64,000 bases of DNA, from assembly GCA_019419625.1 (NCBI GenBank), contig DXZO01000069.1:1-64000 (forward strand), written 5' to 3'. The first letter of the stretch is position 1; the number at the start of each line of letters is the position of its first letter. Of this stretch, positions 34,162 to 41,940 are shown piece by piece. Source of the DNA: Collinsella sp. (lineage in GTDB: Bacteria > Actinomycetota > Coriobacteriia > Coriobacteriales > Coriobacteriaceae). Below the pieces are notes generated by a model. The model searched no databases. It worked only from the letters and a program-made list of their open reading frames with translations, and was not told the DNA's origin. The translations under genes and the position numbers were made by a program.

Positions 34162-35100
34162 ATGCGAAACATGGATCACATAGAATTGCACCGCGGAGGA
34201 CGCGAGGAAGCGTTTCCCGAGACCGCCGAAGACTGGCCCTATATTGCCGAACGCGCAGAATTCGCTCGCTATCCGGGCAATTCCGTCCCCTGGCACTGGC
34301 ATTCCGAAGTTGAGCTTTTCTATATGGAGCAGGGAGCGATTGACTATCGAACGCACGCGGCTCATGAGCACGTACGCTTTGAGGAAGGGTCCGCCGGCTT
34401 TATCAACGGCGGCGTTTTGCACAGCACGCTGCAATCACCCAATTCGGCGCCAGCCATTCAAATGCTGCATATCTTTCAGCCGTCGATGCTCGGCGATCCC
34501 GCGGGACGTCTCCAAAAGCGCTACATCAACCCATTGCTTCAATGTCGAGGCGTCGATGTGCTCAAATGGTCGCCCACCAATCCCGACGATATGCCCTTTA
34601 TCGACTTGCTGAAGAGCTCCTTTAGCCACGACCTTCAACGGCCGCAGAACGAGATGGCGCTTCGAAATAGTTTGTCAGAGCTCTGGATTCAGATTAACGC
34701 CAAGACCGAACCGCTCTTTTCTTCCGACGGCGCCTCTTGGATGACCAGCCGCGACGTACAGTTCAAGGCAATCCTGGACTTTATCCGCGCAAACTATGCA
34801 GCCGCTATAGATGTGCCCCAGATGGCATCTGCAGCCGGCGTAAGCGAAAGAGAGTGTTACCGCATTATCGAAACTTGTGCAGGAACGACCCCGGCGGCAT
34901 ATCTACGCGCATACCGCATAAACCGTGCTTGCGAACTTTTGGCACACACCACGCGAACGGTACAGACAGTCGCGCGCCAATGCGGATTTATAACAGCAAG
35001 CCATCTTGGCCAGGTATTTAAAGAACAAATGGGGTGCACTCCTTCGAGCTATCGAGCAGCGAGGCAGAATCTCGATAGCACCAGGCAGAAATCCCGCTAG
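34162..35100 (+). CDS. AraC family transcriptional regulator
   Basis: A 312-residue regulator. The N-terminal cupin sensor domain (about 30-110) contains SVPWHWHSEVELFYMEQGAIDY. The C-terminal double helix-turn-helix (about 210-305) includes DVPQMASAAGVSERECYRIIETCAGTTPAAYL and TVQTVARQCGFITASHLGQVFKEQMGCTPSSYR. TATACT lies at 34150-34155, seven bases before the ATG, and there is no ribosome site, so the transcript may be leaderless. It likely controls a sugar or adjacent gene; the HAD phosphatase follows 56 bases later on the same strand. Confidence 0.92.
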   Translation: MRNMDHIELHRGGREEAFPETAEDWPYIAERAEFARYPGNSVPWHWHSEVELFYMEQGAIDYRTHAAHEHVRFEEGSAGFINGGVLHSTLQSPNSAPAIQMLHIFQPSMLGDPAGRLQKRYINPLLQCRGVDVLKWSPTNPDDMPFIDLLKSSFSHDLQRPQNEMALRNSLSELWIQINAKTEPLFSSDGASWMTSRDVQFKAILDFIRANYAAAIDVPQMASAAGVSERECYRIIETCAGTTPAAYLRAYRINRACELLAHTTRTVQTVARQCGFITASHLGQVFKEQMGCTPSSYRAARQNLDSTRQKSR

Positions 35101-35156
35101 CCCTTCTTCTGTCACTGCATCAAACTTGCAGGCAAACAACGGATAGGAGCTACTAT

Positions 35157-35780
35157 ATGAAGTACTTTGACTATATCGTGTTTGACGTTGATGGGACATT
35201 GGCAGATACAGAAGAAAGCGTGCTGTCATCGCTTGGCCAGATTATCCAAGAAGAAACCGGCAAAACGCTCCCCCGACACGAGCTTGAATTTGCCCTCGGC
35301 ATACCCGGCAAGAACGCCCTTGAGAAACTTGGGATCTACTCACAGGCAACGCTGGATCGCTGGTGCCAAGTTGCCGCCAGCTTTAAAAGCACCATCAGCG
35401 TGTTTCCAGGTTTGCTTGAAGTCATCGCAACACTCGCCGATAGCGGCTGCAAACTTGGCATCGTCTCCTCACGTGCGCGCGACGAATACGCAAAAGAAAT
35501 TGCACCCCTTGGTTTCGATAAGTATTTTGAGCACATCATCCTTGTCGAAGACACAACCGAACATAAACCCGCACCCGCACCCATGCTCGAATATCTCCGA
35601 CGTGCGGGCGCGAATCCTGGCAACGTCGTCTACGTTGGCGACACCGTCTACGACGAACAATGCGCAACTTCAGCAGGGGTCAGTTTTGCCCGAGCAGCAT
35701 GGGGATCACACCAAGATATCCCAAACGCCACCTACAACCTCAAAACCCCCAACGACCTGTTAACCCTAACAACCAAGTAA
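35157..35780 (+). CDS. HAD family hydrolase (phosphoglycolate phosphatase-like)
   Basis: A 207-residue haloacid dehalogenase-fold phosphatase. Motif I is VFDVDGTLADTEES, with both catalytic Asp. Motif II is GIVSSRARDEY, motif III is the Lys in EHKPAPAPM, and motif IV is VVYVGDTVYDEQCA. An alpha-helical cap of subclass I lies between motifs I and II. The substrate is unknown, and relatives act on phosphoglycolate, sugar phosphates or pyrophosphate. The start follows GGATAGGAGCTACTAT. Confidence 0.9.
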   Translation: MKYFDYIVFDVDGTLADTEESVLSSLGQIIQEETGKTLPRHELEFALGIPGKNALEKLGIYSQATLDRWCQVAASFKSTISVFPGLLEVIATLADSGCKLGIVSSRARDEYAKEIAPLGFDKYFEHIILVEDTTEHKPAPAPMLEYLRRAGANPGNVVYVGDTVYDEQCATSAGVSFARAAWGSHQDIPNATYNLKTPNDLLTLTTK

Positions 35781-35843
35781 CCCTCCCATCCCAAATTCGC
35801 AGTCCTAACGCCACAAGGACGACGACCTCGAGAAGGTCAACTT

Positions 35844-35968
35844 GGGAGGGACGAGGGCTTAGTTCCCCAATCTTTCCGCAGGGGGCAAAAAGCCTCGCCG
35901 CACGAAGTGCGCAGCGAGGCTTTTTGCATGCCCGAGGACGATTGGGGAACTAAGCCCTCATCCCTCCC
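35844..35968 (+). repeat. Nested hairpin element E4 (TCCGCA/GAGGAC family)
   Basis: Outer stem of 27 of 28 base pairs (35844-35871 with 35941-35968). The internal loop is TTTCCGCA (35873-35880) opposite GAGGAC (35934-35939). The middle stem is GGG/CCC with an AT bulge, then GCAAAAAGCCTCGC with GCGAGGCTTTTTGC. The tip GCAC-GAA-GTGC is the same as in E3. It lies between the convergent HAD and aldolase genes. Confidence 0.86.
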
Positions 35969-36001
35969 CGGGATCTATATAGAGTCAGAGTACCCTTGCT
36001 G

Positions 36002-36859
36002 TTACTCTGCCTTGCCCACGGAGTTGAGGTTGGTCATGCGGATCTTAACCAGCTCGGTGATCTCGCGCATGCCCTCCTTGGCCGGCTTCTTGGGATCGAA
36101 GCAGGCGGGGTTCTCGGCCATGTAGGCCATGAAGCCCTTGGTGTAGGCCTGACGCAGCTCGGTGGCGTAGTTAACCTTGCAGATGCCGTTCTTCACAGCC
36201 TCGGCAACCTGCTCATCGGGCACACCGGAGGTGCCGTGCAGAACCAGCGGCACGTCGACGGCGTCGCGGATGGCCTTGACCACGGACTGCTCGATGTGCG
36301 GATCGCTCGTGTACACACCGTGGCTGGTGCCAACGCCAATAGCGAGCGAGGTGCAGCCGGTGCGCTCGACGAACTCCTTGGCCTCGGCCGGATCGGTGTA
36401 GGGGCTCTCGCCCTCAACCGCGGGACCGTCGTCCTCCTTGCCGCCAACCTTGCCGAGCTCGGCCTCGACGGGCACGCCCATGGCGCGGCCAGCATCGGCG
36501 ACGGACTTGGTCAGGGCAATGTTGTCCTCGAAGGACTCGTGCGAACCGTCGATCATGACGGAGGTGTAGCCCGTGCGGAAAGCCTGCATGCAGCGGTCAT
36601 AGCCATCGCCGTGATCAAGGTGCAGGGCAACAGGCACGGAAGCGCGCTCAGCGGCAGCCTTGACCATGCCGTAGAAGTAGTCCAGACCAGCGGTCTTAAT
36701 CGTGCCCGGGGTGGTCTGCATGATGACGGGGGACTTGGTCTCCTCGGCAGCGGCCAGAACGGCCATAACAAACTCGAGGTTCTCGACGTTGAACGCGCCA
36801 ACGGCGTAGTGGCCGGCCTGAGCGTCCTTGAGCATCTTTTCGGTGGTAACAAGTGCCAT
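36002..36859 (-). CDS. Class II fructose/tagatose-bisphosphate aldolase
   Basis: Zinc-dependent aldolase, 285 residues, of the GatY/KbaY/FbaA short group. Zinc ligands and active-site segments are PVALHLDHGDGYDRCMQAFRTGYTSVMIDGSH, VEAELGKVGGKEDD, LAIGVGTSHGVYTSDPHI and VPLVLHGTSGVPDEQVAEAVKNGICKVNYATELR. The length fits tagatose-1,6-bisphosphate aldolases, so it could supply the LacD step for lacABC at 44.6-46.9 kb. It could equally be the glycolytic enzyme, and the sequence alone does not separate the two. The start at 36859 (MALVTTEKML) follows GGAGAGGAGCAAACGCTC. It is divergent from a DeoR gene across 335 bases. Confidence 0.93.
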   Translation of the reverse strand: MALVTTEKMLKDAQAGHYAVGAFNVENLEFVMAVLAAAEETKSPVIMQTTPGTIKTAGLDYFYGMVKAAAERASVPVALHLDHGDGYDRCMQAFRTGYTSVMIDGSHESFEDNIALTKSVADAGRAMGVPVEAELGKVGGKEDDGPAVEGESPYTDPAEAKEFVERTGCTSLAIGVGTSHGVYTSDPHIEQSVVKAIRDAVDVPLVLHGTSGVPDEQVAEAVKNGICKVNYATELRQAYTKGFMAYMAENPACFDPKKPAKEGMREITELVKIRMTNLNSVGKAE

Positions 36860-37194
36860 GAGCGTTTGCTCCTCTCCATCGCCCGCATCTGGACATCGGG
36901 CGTACGTGTCCGCAAGGCGTTTTACCTTGCATTTTGCTGGCCCCATTGTATGAAAATCGCATCTGTCGCATGTACGAGATATCGCCGGCATGCAGGCCAA
37001 AACGCTCGTTTTTAAAAAGCAAACGGAAGGGATTCAGGCTAAATTCCCCTATCCGACATTACCGTTTTCAAGCGAATCGTCTTTCTTTTATAGAAAAGAT
37101 AAGTAATCGAAAGGCGTTTACTTGCTCAAAAAGAAAATGAACGAAAATAGACTCAACACAATTCCTGCAAATTTAGGTTGAGGATGGAGCAGCT
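36860..37194. promoter_or_regulatory. Divergent promoter region, aldolase and DeoR regulator
   Basis: 335 bases without a gene between two divergent starts. It is AT-richer toward the DeoR side, with repeated AAAA-GAAAATGAACGAAAATAG and TCTTTCTTTTATAGAAAAG motifs that could hold promoter and DeoR operator elements. No exact operator can be assigned by eye. Confidence 0.4.
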
Positions 37195-37998
37195 ATGGCC
37201 CACGCAACAACCCGAGCTTTCGCCGATGAGCGACGTGCCGCCATCATGGAGATGCTTGAGCATAACGCCTCTGTGCAGGTGGCAGAAATCGCCCAGACCT
37301 TTGGCGTATCCTCCGTCACCGCCCGCGCCGACCTGGCCGCGCTGGCCGAGTCCGGCAAGCTGCGCCGCACGCATGGCGGCGCCGTGTCGCTCCACAAACG
37401 CCTAACCGTCTCCACGCAGGATCGCCGCATCAACGTCAACGTTGCCGCCAAGCAAGCCATTGCCCAAAGCGCTATCAGGCTTGTTAACGACGGCGACACG
37501 GTGCTTGTCGACTCCGGCACCACGGCACTCGAGCTCGTCCGCCTGCTCGACCAGCGCGATGGCATCACTGTCATTACGGCCGATATCACCATTGCCGATT
37601 ACATTGACGAGAGCATGCCCTCGGTCGATGTCGTCATGCTGGGCGGGGCGCTGCGCAAAGGCCATCGCTATCTCTATGGCCCGCTCACCATGCAGGCACT
37701 GCAGGTGGTTCACGCCGACCTTGCCGTCATGTGCCCCGGCGCTTTTGTTCCCCGCTGCGGCTTTACGACCGACTTTCCCCAGATGGCTGAAACAAAAACG
37801 GCCATGATTGACGCCGCCCGTCAAAGCGTGGCCCTCATGGACGCCAGCAAGGTCAATGGGCGCGGTATGTACCGCTTTGCCGAGCTTGTCGATGTCAACG
37901 CCATCGTCATGGACCGCGACCCAGGCGATGCCGTCGCCACTTCAATCGCTGAGATCGACAACGACGAGCGCCCGAACCTCATCATCGCCGGCGCGTAA
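37195..37998 (+). CDS. DeoR/GlpR family transcriptional regulator
   Basis: A 267-residue regulator. The N-terminal DeoR helix-turn-helix is VQVAEIAQTFGVSSVTARADLAALAESGKLRRTHGGAV. The C-terminal sugar-phosphate-sensing domain contains DGDTVLVDSGTTALELVRLL, ITVITADITIADY and VALMDASKVNGRGMYRFAEL. The usual R-R-D in the HTH is replaced by RAD. It is divergent from the aldolase gene, so the aldolase is a likely target and a sugar phosphate the likely inducer. Confidence 0.93.
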   Translation: MAHATTRAFADERRAAIMEMLEHNASVQVAEIAQTFGVSSVTARADLAALAESGKLRRTHGGAVSLHKRLTVSTQDRRINVNVAAKQAIAQSAIRLVNDGDTVLVDSGTTALELVRLLDQRDGITVITADITIADYIDESMPSVDVVMLGGALRKGHRYLYGPLTMQALQVVHADLAVMCPGAFVPRCGFTTDFPQMAETKTAMIDAARQSVALMDASKVNGRGMYRFAELVDVNAIVMDRDPGDAVATSIAEIDNDERPNLIIAGA

Positions 37999-38002
37999 AT
38001 AA

Positions 38003-38041
38003 AAACCACCACAAAGGCGTCTGTCCCCTTTGTGGTGGTTT
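38003..38041. terminator. Bidirectional terminator between DeoR and flavodiiron genes
   Basis: AAACCACCACAAAG (38003-38016) pairs with CTTTGTGGTGGTTT (38028-38041), a perfect 14-bp stem with A/T-rich ends, between convergent genes. Confidence 0.85.
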
Positions 38042-38064
38042 GAGCGTCAAGCGTGAACGTGTCG

Positions 38065-39225
38065 CTACTTGGAAAGCTCGTCGGCGAGGGCCTCGATCTG
38101 AGCACGCGAGGCGTCGTTGAGCGAACCCAGGACAGTCACCTTGTTCTGTGCCAGGGTGATGTCCTTCATACCCTCGAGCTCCTTGGTCATAACCTTGGCA
38201 GCTGCAGGCGCCCAGGAACCGGCCTCGACAAGCGCCACGGTACGGTTCTGATAGGCATGCTCGGCGAGCGTGTGGATGAAGGTGCTCATGAACGGGAAGA
38301 TCTCGCCCTGATAGGTGATGGAGGCGAGCACCAGGCGGTCGTAGCGGAACGCGTCCTCAACGGCCTCGGCCATATCGTCGCGAGCCAGGTCAAAGACGGA
38401 AACCTTCTGGCCGCGGGCCTCGAGCGCAGACGCGAGCTCCTCAACGGCAGCCTTCAGATGGCCATACACGCTCGCGTAGGCAATCGTGATGCCCTCGTCC
38501 TCGGGCTGATAGCTCGACCAGGTGTTGTAGGTGTCGAGGTAATAGCCCAGGTTCTCGGTTAGAACAGGACCGTGGAGCGGGCAGATGATCTGGATGTCCA
38601 GATCGGCGGCCTTCTTGAGCACGGCCTGCACAAACTTGCCGAACTTGCCCACGATGCCAAAGTAGTAACGGCGCGCCTCGCAGGCCCACCCTTCCGGATC
38701 CTCGATGTCGTTGGCACCAAACTTGCCAAAGCCGTCGGCACTAAAGAGCACCTTGTCGGTAGCCTCGTAGGAGAAGAGTACCTCGGGCCAGTGAACGTTG
38801 GGGGCGCCGACAAAGGTCAGGCTGTGGCCGCCCAGGTCGAGCACGTCGCCCTCTTTGACAACCATCTTGCGCTCGGGGTAATCGGTGCCAAAGTAGTTGA
38901 CCATCATGCGGAACGCGCCCATGCTTGCCACAATCTGTGCCTGGGGATAGCGCTCCATAAAGGCGGCGATGCCGGCGGAGTGATCGGGCTCCATGTGATG
39001 GATGACCAGGTAGTCGGGCGTGCGGCCGTCGAGTACGGTCTCGAGGTTGCCGAGCCACTCGTCGACAAATCCGCCATCGACCGAATCGGCGACAGCGATC
39101 TTCTCGCCCAAGATAACGTAGCTGTTGTATGCCATACCGTTCTCGGACACATCGTACTGGCCCTCGAACAGGTCGATGTCATGATCGTCAACGCCAATGT
39201 AGCGGATATCCTTGGTGATCTCCAT
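38065..39225 (-). CDS. Flavodiiron protein (FprA family)
   Basis: A-type flavoprotein, 386 residues, reducing O2 to water and/or NO to N2O in anaerobes. The metallo-beta-lactamase domain (1-250) carries HMEPDHSAG (the H-x-E-x-D-H diiron motif), the later His in GAPNVHWPEVLF, and Asp in FSADGFGKFG. The flavodoxin domain (about 255-386) has IAYASVYGHLKAAVEELAS and binds FMN. No rubredoxin or flavin reductase domain is fused, so electrons must come from a partner not seen here. The start at 39225 follows AGGAGG with nine bases spacing. Confidence 0.94.
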   Translation of the reverse strand: MEITKDIRYIGVDDHDIDLFEGQYDVSENGMAYNSYVILGEKIAVADSVDGGFVDEWLGNLETVLDGRTPDYLVIHHMEPDHSAGIAAFMERYPQAQIVASMGAFRMMVNYFGTDYPERKMVVKEGDVLDLGGHSLTFVGAPNVHWPEVLFSYEATDKVLFSADGFGKFGANDIEDPEGWACEARRYYFGIVGKFGKFVQAVLKKAADLDIQIICPLHGPVLTENLGYYLDTYNTWSSYQPEDEGITIAYASVYGHLKAAVEELASALEARGQKVSVFDLARDDMAEAVEDAFRYDRLVLASITYQGEIFPFMSTFIHTLAEHAYQNRTVALVEAGSWAPAAAKVMTKELEGMKDITLAQNKVTVLGSLNDASRAQIEALADELSK

Positions 39226-39354
39226 CAGGCAAAGCCTCCTAGATAGACAAATGAACCCGTCTATCATAGCACTCGCCTTTATAGTCACGACTATCTGCCG
39301 GCATCCTTATCGATTGTTAGCGAAGCGCAACGTTGAGCCGTTGACCTGCGAAAA

Positions 39355-40386
39355 CTATGTGCGCGGCGCTGCCGTGGTATGTCGAACGATAAGCTGGCCG
39401 GGAATGCGAATGGCGACGGTTTTGTCCGATGTCCCCACCTTGGGAACCGCATGCTCGAACACCTCGCGCCCGCGCTGATGCAGATCGAATCGAACGGTCG
39501 TGAGCTCGTTATGCGCGACAAAGTCGTCGAGCGAGTCATCGACGCCCACCACGCTCACGTCCTCGGGCACGCGCAGGCCGCTGTCGCGCAGCGCAGCGAT
39601 AGCGCCGTTTGCCATTTGGTCGTTTGCCGCGTAAATCGCCGTCATGGTGCGGTCGTGCTCAGCCAGGTACCGAGCGGCCTCGTAGCCGCTGTTGGCAGAC
39701 CAGTCGCCCTCGAGTGGTGCCTGCGGCTTAATGTGTTTACGCTCGAGTGCATCCTGCCAGCCAGCACGGCGAAACTGCTCGTCAACCGAAAAGGACGGGC
39801 CGCCGATATAACGAATCTGCTCGTGTCCCAGCTCAAACAAATGATCCATGAGCAGCAGCGAGCAGCCGTAATGATCGGAGTCGACCGTGGTCACTCGCGG
39901 GTGCGCATACATGGTGACGATAACCGTGCCAATGCCCGGAAGCGGATCGAACGTCTCAAAATCGGGCGCCATACGGCTCATGCCGATAATGATGCCGTCC
40001 ACGGGCAGCGCGGCCATGCGGCGGGTGGCTTCGGCAAGCGAAAACTCCTCGGTCTTGGACATCTCGACCAGCGTGATAGCGCAGCCGCTCTCGCGCGCCG
40101 CGCTGGCAATGCCGTCGATCATCGTAAGGTTGCCAAACTTGGTAACGTCGTTGACGCACAGGCCGACCGAATGGTAACGACCATCGCGCAGCGAACGGCC
40201 GGCATAGCTCGGACGGAAGCCGAGCTCCTGCATAGCGGCCTGCACGCGCTGGCGCGTCTGTTCGTTGACGTTAGGAAGGCCGTTGGCAACGCGCGAAACC
40301 GTCTGCTGCGAAACGCCAGCAGCACGGGCAACGTCGGCCATGGAAACCGGACGCGTACCCGTATCGTTGGAAGGGCGCCTTGCCAC
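39355..40386 (-). CDS. LacI family regulator of galKT (LacI-1)
   Basis: A 343-residue repressor divergent from galK-galT. The HTH is SMADVARAAGVSQQTVSRVANG, and the hinge helix LGFRPSYAGRSL follows. The periplasmic-binding-type effector domain contains VDGIIIGMSRM, VTTVDSDHYGCSLLLMDHLFELGH and VSVVGVDDSLDDFVAHNELTTV. I start at GTG 40386 (VARRPSNDTG), with GAAGGTGA just upstream; the frame is open further upstream but not family-like. Three operator copies in the shared intergenic region suggest it represses galK-galT and itself, with galactose or a derivative as inducer. Confidence 0.92.
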   Translation of the reverse strand: MARRPSNDTGTRPVSMADVARAAGVSQQTVSRVANGLPNVNEQTRQRVQAAMQELGFRPSYAGRSLRDGRYHSVGLCVNDVTKFGNLTMIDGIASAARESGCAITLVEMSKTEEFSLAEATRRMAALPVDGIIIGMSRMAPDFETFDPLPGIGTVIVTMYAHPRVTTVDSDHYGCSLLLMDHLFELGHEQIRYIGGPSFSVDEQFRRAGWQDALERKHIKPQAPLEGDWSANSGYEAARYLAEHDRTMTAIYAANDQMANGAIAALRDSGLRVPEDVSVVGVDDSLDDFVAHNELTTVRFDLHQRGREVFEHAVPKVGTSDKTVAIRIPGQLIVRHTTAAPRT

Positions 40387-40488
40387 AAAATCACCTTCGC
40401 TCTTGCGAGATCTAAATAGCGTGAATGTCGACCCAGACGGAAACGGGCAGAAATACACCCCGCACCGATGCCCGCTATCGTCGGACGC

Positions 40489-40504
40489 ATGTTAACGTAC
40501 TCTA
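40489..40504 (+). promoter_or_regulatory. gal operator O1
   Basis: ATGTTAACGTACTCTA. The 12-bp core GTTAACGTACTC is shared with O2 and O3. It lies closest to the LacI-1 gene. Confidence 0.7.
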
Positions 40505-40611
40505 CTTTTTCTATCAGCGGCTCTTTTGCTCCATAAGTCCATACAGTTATACCGTTCGCGGCTGAAAACCTACCGATTACCAGATTCTCAAAAATAGATA
40601 TACCTTGTGTT

Positions 40612-40627
40612 ATGAGTACGTTAACAT
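40612..40627 (-). promoter_or_regulatory. gal operator O2
   Basis: ATGAGTACGTTAACAT is the inverse of the O1/O3 core and the most complete ATG-nnn-ACGT-nnn-CAT palindrome of the three. Its centre is 123 bp from O1 and 64 bp from O3. Confidence 0.75.
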
Positions 40628-40675
40628 AGCCATTGACGTGCAGTACCGTGAACGTCTCGTTTGTGGTGCTCATAT

Positions 40676-40691
40676 TTGTTAACGTACTCAT
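40676..40691 (+). promoter_or_regulatory. gal operator O3
   Basis: TTGTTAACGTACTCAT, 44 bases before the galK start codon, with the same core as O1. The three sites would allow looping across both promoters. Confidence 0.72.
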
Positions 40692-40734
40692 AACGGCACG
40701 GACCCATCTCTCCGGCGCCAAGGAAAGGACCCAC

Positions 40735-41940
40735 ATGACTGCCTCCGACGAAAAGACACTCGCCACGCTCACCAAGCTGTTTGAGGAGGAGTTTGGCCCC
40801 ATCGGCGACCGCCAGGTACTCTACGTGCACGCGCCCGGGCGCTCCGAGATCAGCGGCAACCACACCGATCACGAGGGCGGCCACGTTATCGCCGGCTCGC
40901 TCGACGTCGCCGTTGACGGTATCGCCGTGGCCACCGATTCCAACAAGGTCCGCGTCGCCGACGAGGGCTACCCCACGTTTGAGATCACACTCGACACGCT
41001 GGATGTTCAGGAGTCCGAGAAGGGCACGTCCGCAAGCCTCGTGCGCGGCATGGCCCACGAGATCGCAGCTCTCGGCGTTGAGCCCCAGGGCTTCGACTTT
41101 GCCTTTACCTGCTCCGTTCCCTCGGGCGGCGGCCTTTCTAGCTCGGCTGCCGTCGAGGCCGCATACGGCCGCGCCATGGAGACGCTCTGGGGAGCGCCCG
41201 CAATTGAGCCCGTCGCGCTCGCCCAGATGAGCCAGCGCACCGAGAACAACTACTACGGTAAGCCCTGCGGCCTTATGGACCAGGCCGCCGTATGCCTGGG
41301 CGGTCTTGCCTACATGGACTTTGAGGACCAGGCTCAGCCTAAGACCCAGAAGCTCGAGCTCAACTTTGAGGATCACGGCTATGCGCTCGTACTCGTTAAG
41401 GTGGGCGCCGACCACGTGGCCGCCACCGACGACTACGCCGCTGTCCCTCGCGAAATGCAAGACGTCGCTGCCGAGTTTGGCAAGGCGCGCCTGTGCGAGG
41501 TCAACGTTGCCGACTTTGACGCCAAGCTCCCCGAGCTGCGTGCCAAGCTGGGCGACCGCGCCTGCCTGCGCGCCGTTCACTACTGGTACGAGAACGGCCT
41601 GGTCGATAAGCGCTGGACGGCCCTGAACGCCGGCGACATCGATCAGTTCCTGGCTCTGACGCGTGAGTCGGGCGCCAGCTCTGCCATGTACCTGCAGAAT
41701 GTCGTCGCCAAGCTGGGCTCCGAGCAGCCCTCCATGTATGCTCTGGCGCTGGCCGAGCACGTGCTCGACGGCCGCGGCGCTGCGCGTATCCACGGCGGCG
41801 GCTTTGGCGGCACCATCCAGGCCTTCGTGCCGCTCGATCTGGTCGACACCTTCATTGCCAAGATGAACGGCTGGCTGGGCGAGGGCTCTGCCCGCCACTA
41901 CGCCATTTCTGACAAGGGGGCTTACGCGGCATGGCTGTAA
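40735..41940 (+). CDS. galK: Galactokinase
   Basis: GHMP kinase forming galactose-1-phosphate, 401 residues. The signature near the N-terminus reads HAPGRSEISGNHTDHEGGHV, a variant of GRxNLIGEHTDY with Ser-Glu-Ile-Ser in place of Val-Asn-Leu-Ile. The ATP loop is PSGGGLSSSAAVEAAYGRAM, and the C-terminal motif is ARIHGGGFGGTIQAFVPL. The start at 40735 has AGGAAAGGACCCAC upstream. It overlaps galT by 10 bases. Confidence 0.94.
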   Translation: MTASDEKTLATLTKLFEEEFGPIGDRQVLYVHAPGRSEISGNHTDHEGGHVIAGSLDVAVDGIAVATDSNKVRVADEGYPTFEITLDTLDVQESEKGTSASLVRGMAHEIAALGVEPQGFDFAFTCSVPSGGGLSSSAAVEAAYGRAMETLWGAPAIEPVALAQMSQRTENNYYGKPCGLMDQAAVCLGGLAYMDFEDQAQPKTQKLELNFEDHGYALVLVKVGADHVAATDDYAAVPREMQDVAAEFGKARLCEVNVADFDAKLPELRAKLGDRACLRAVHYWYENGLVDKRWTALNAGDIDQFLALTRESGASSAMYLQNVVAKLGSEQPSMYALALAEHVLDGRGAARIHGGGFGGTIQAFVPLDLVDTFIAKMNGWLGEGSARHYAISDKGAYAAWL

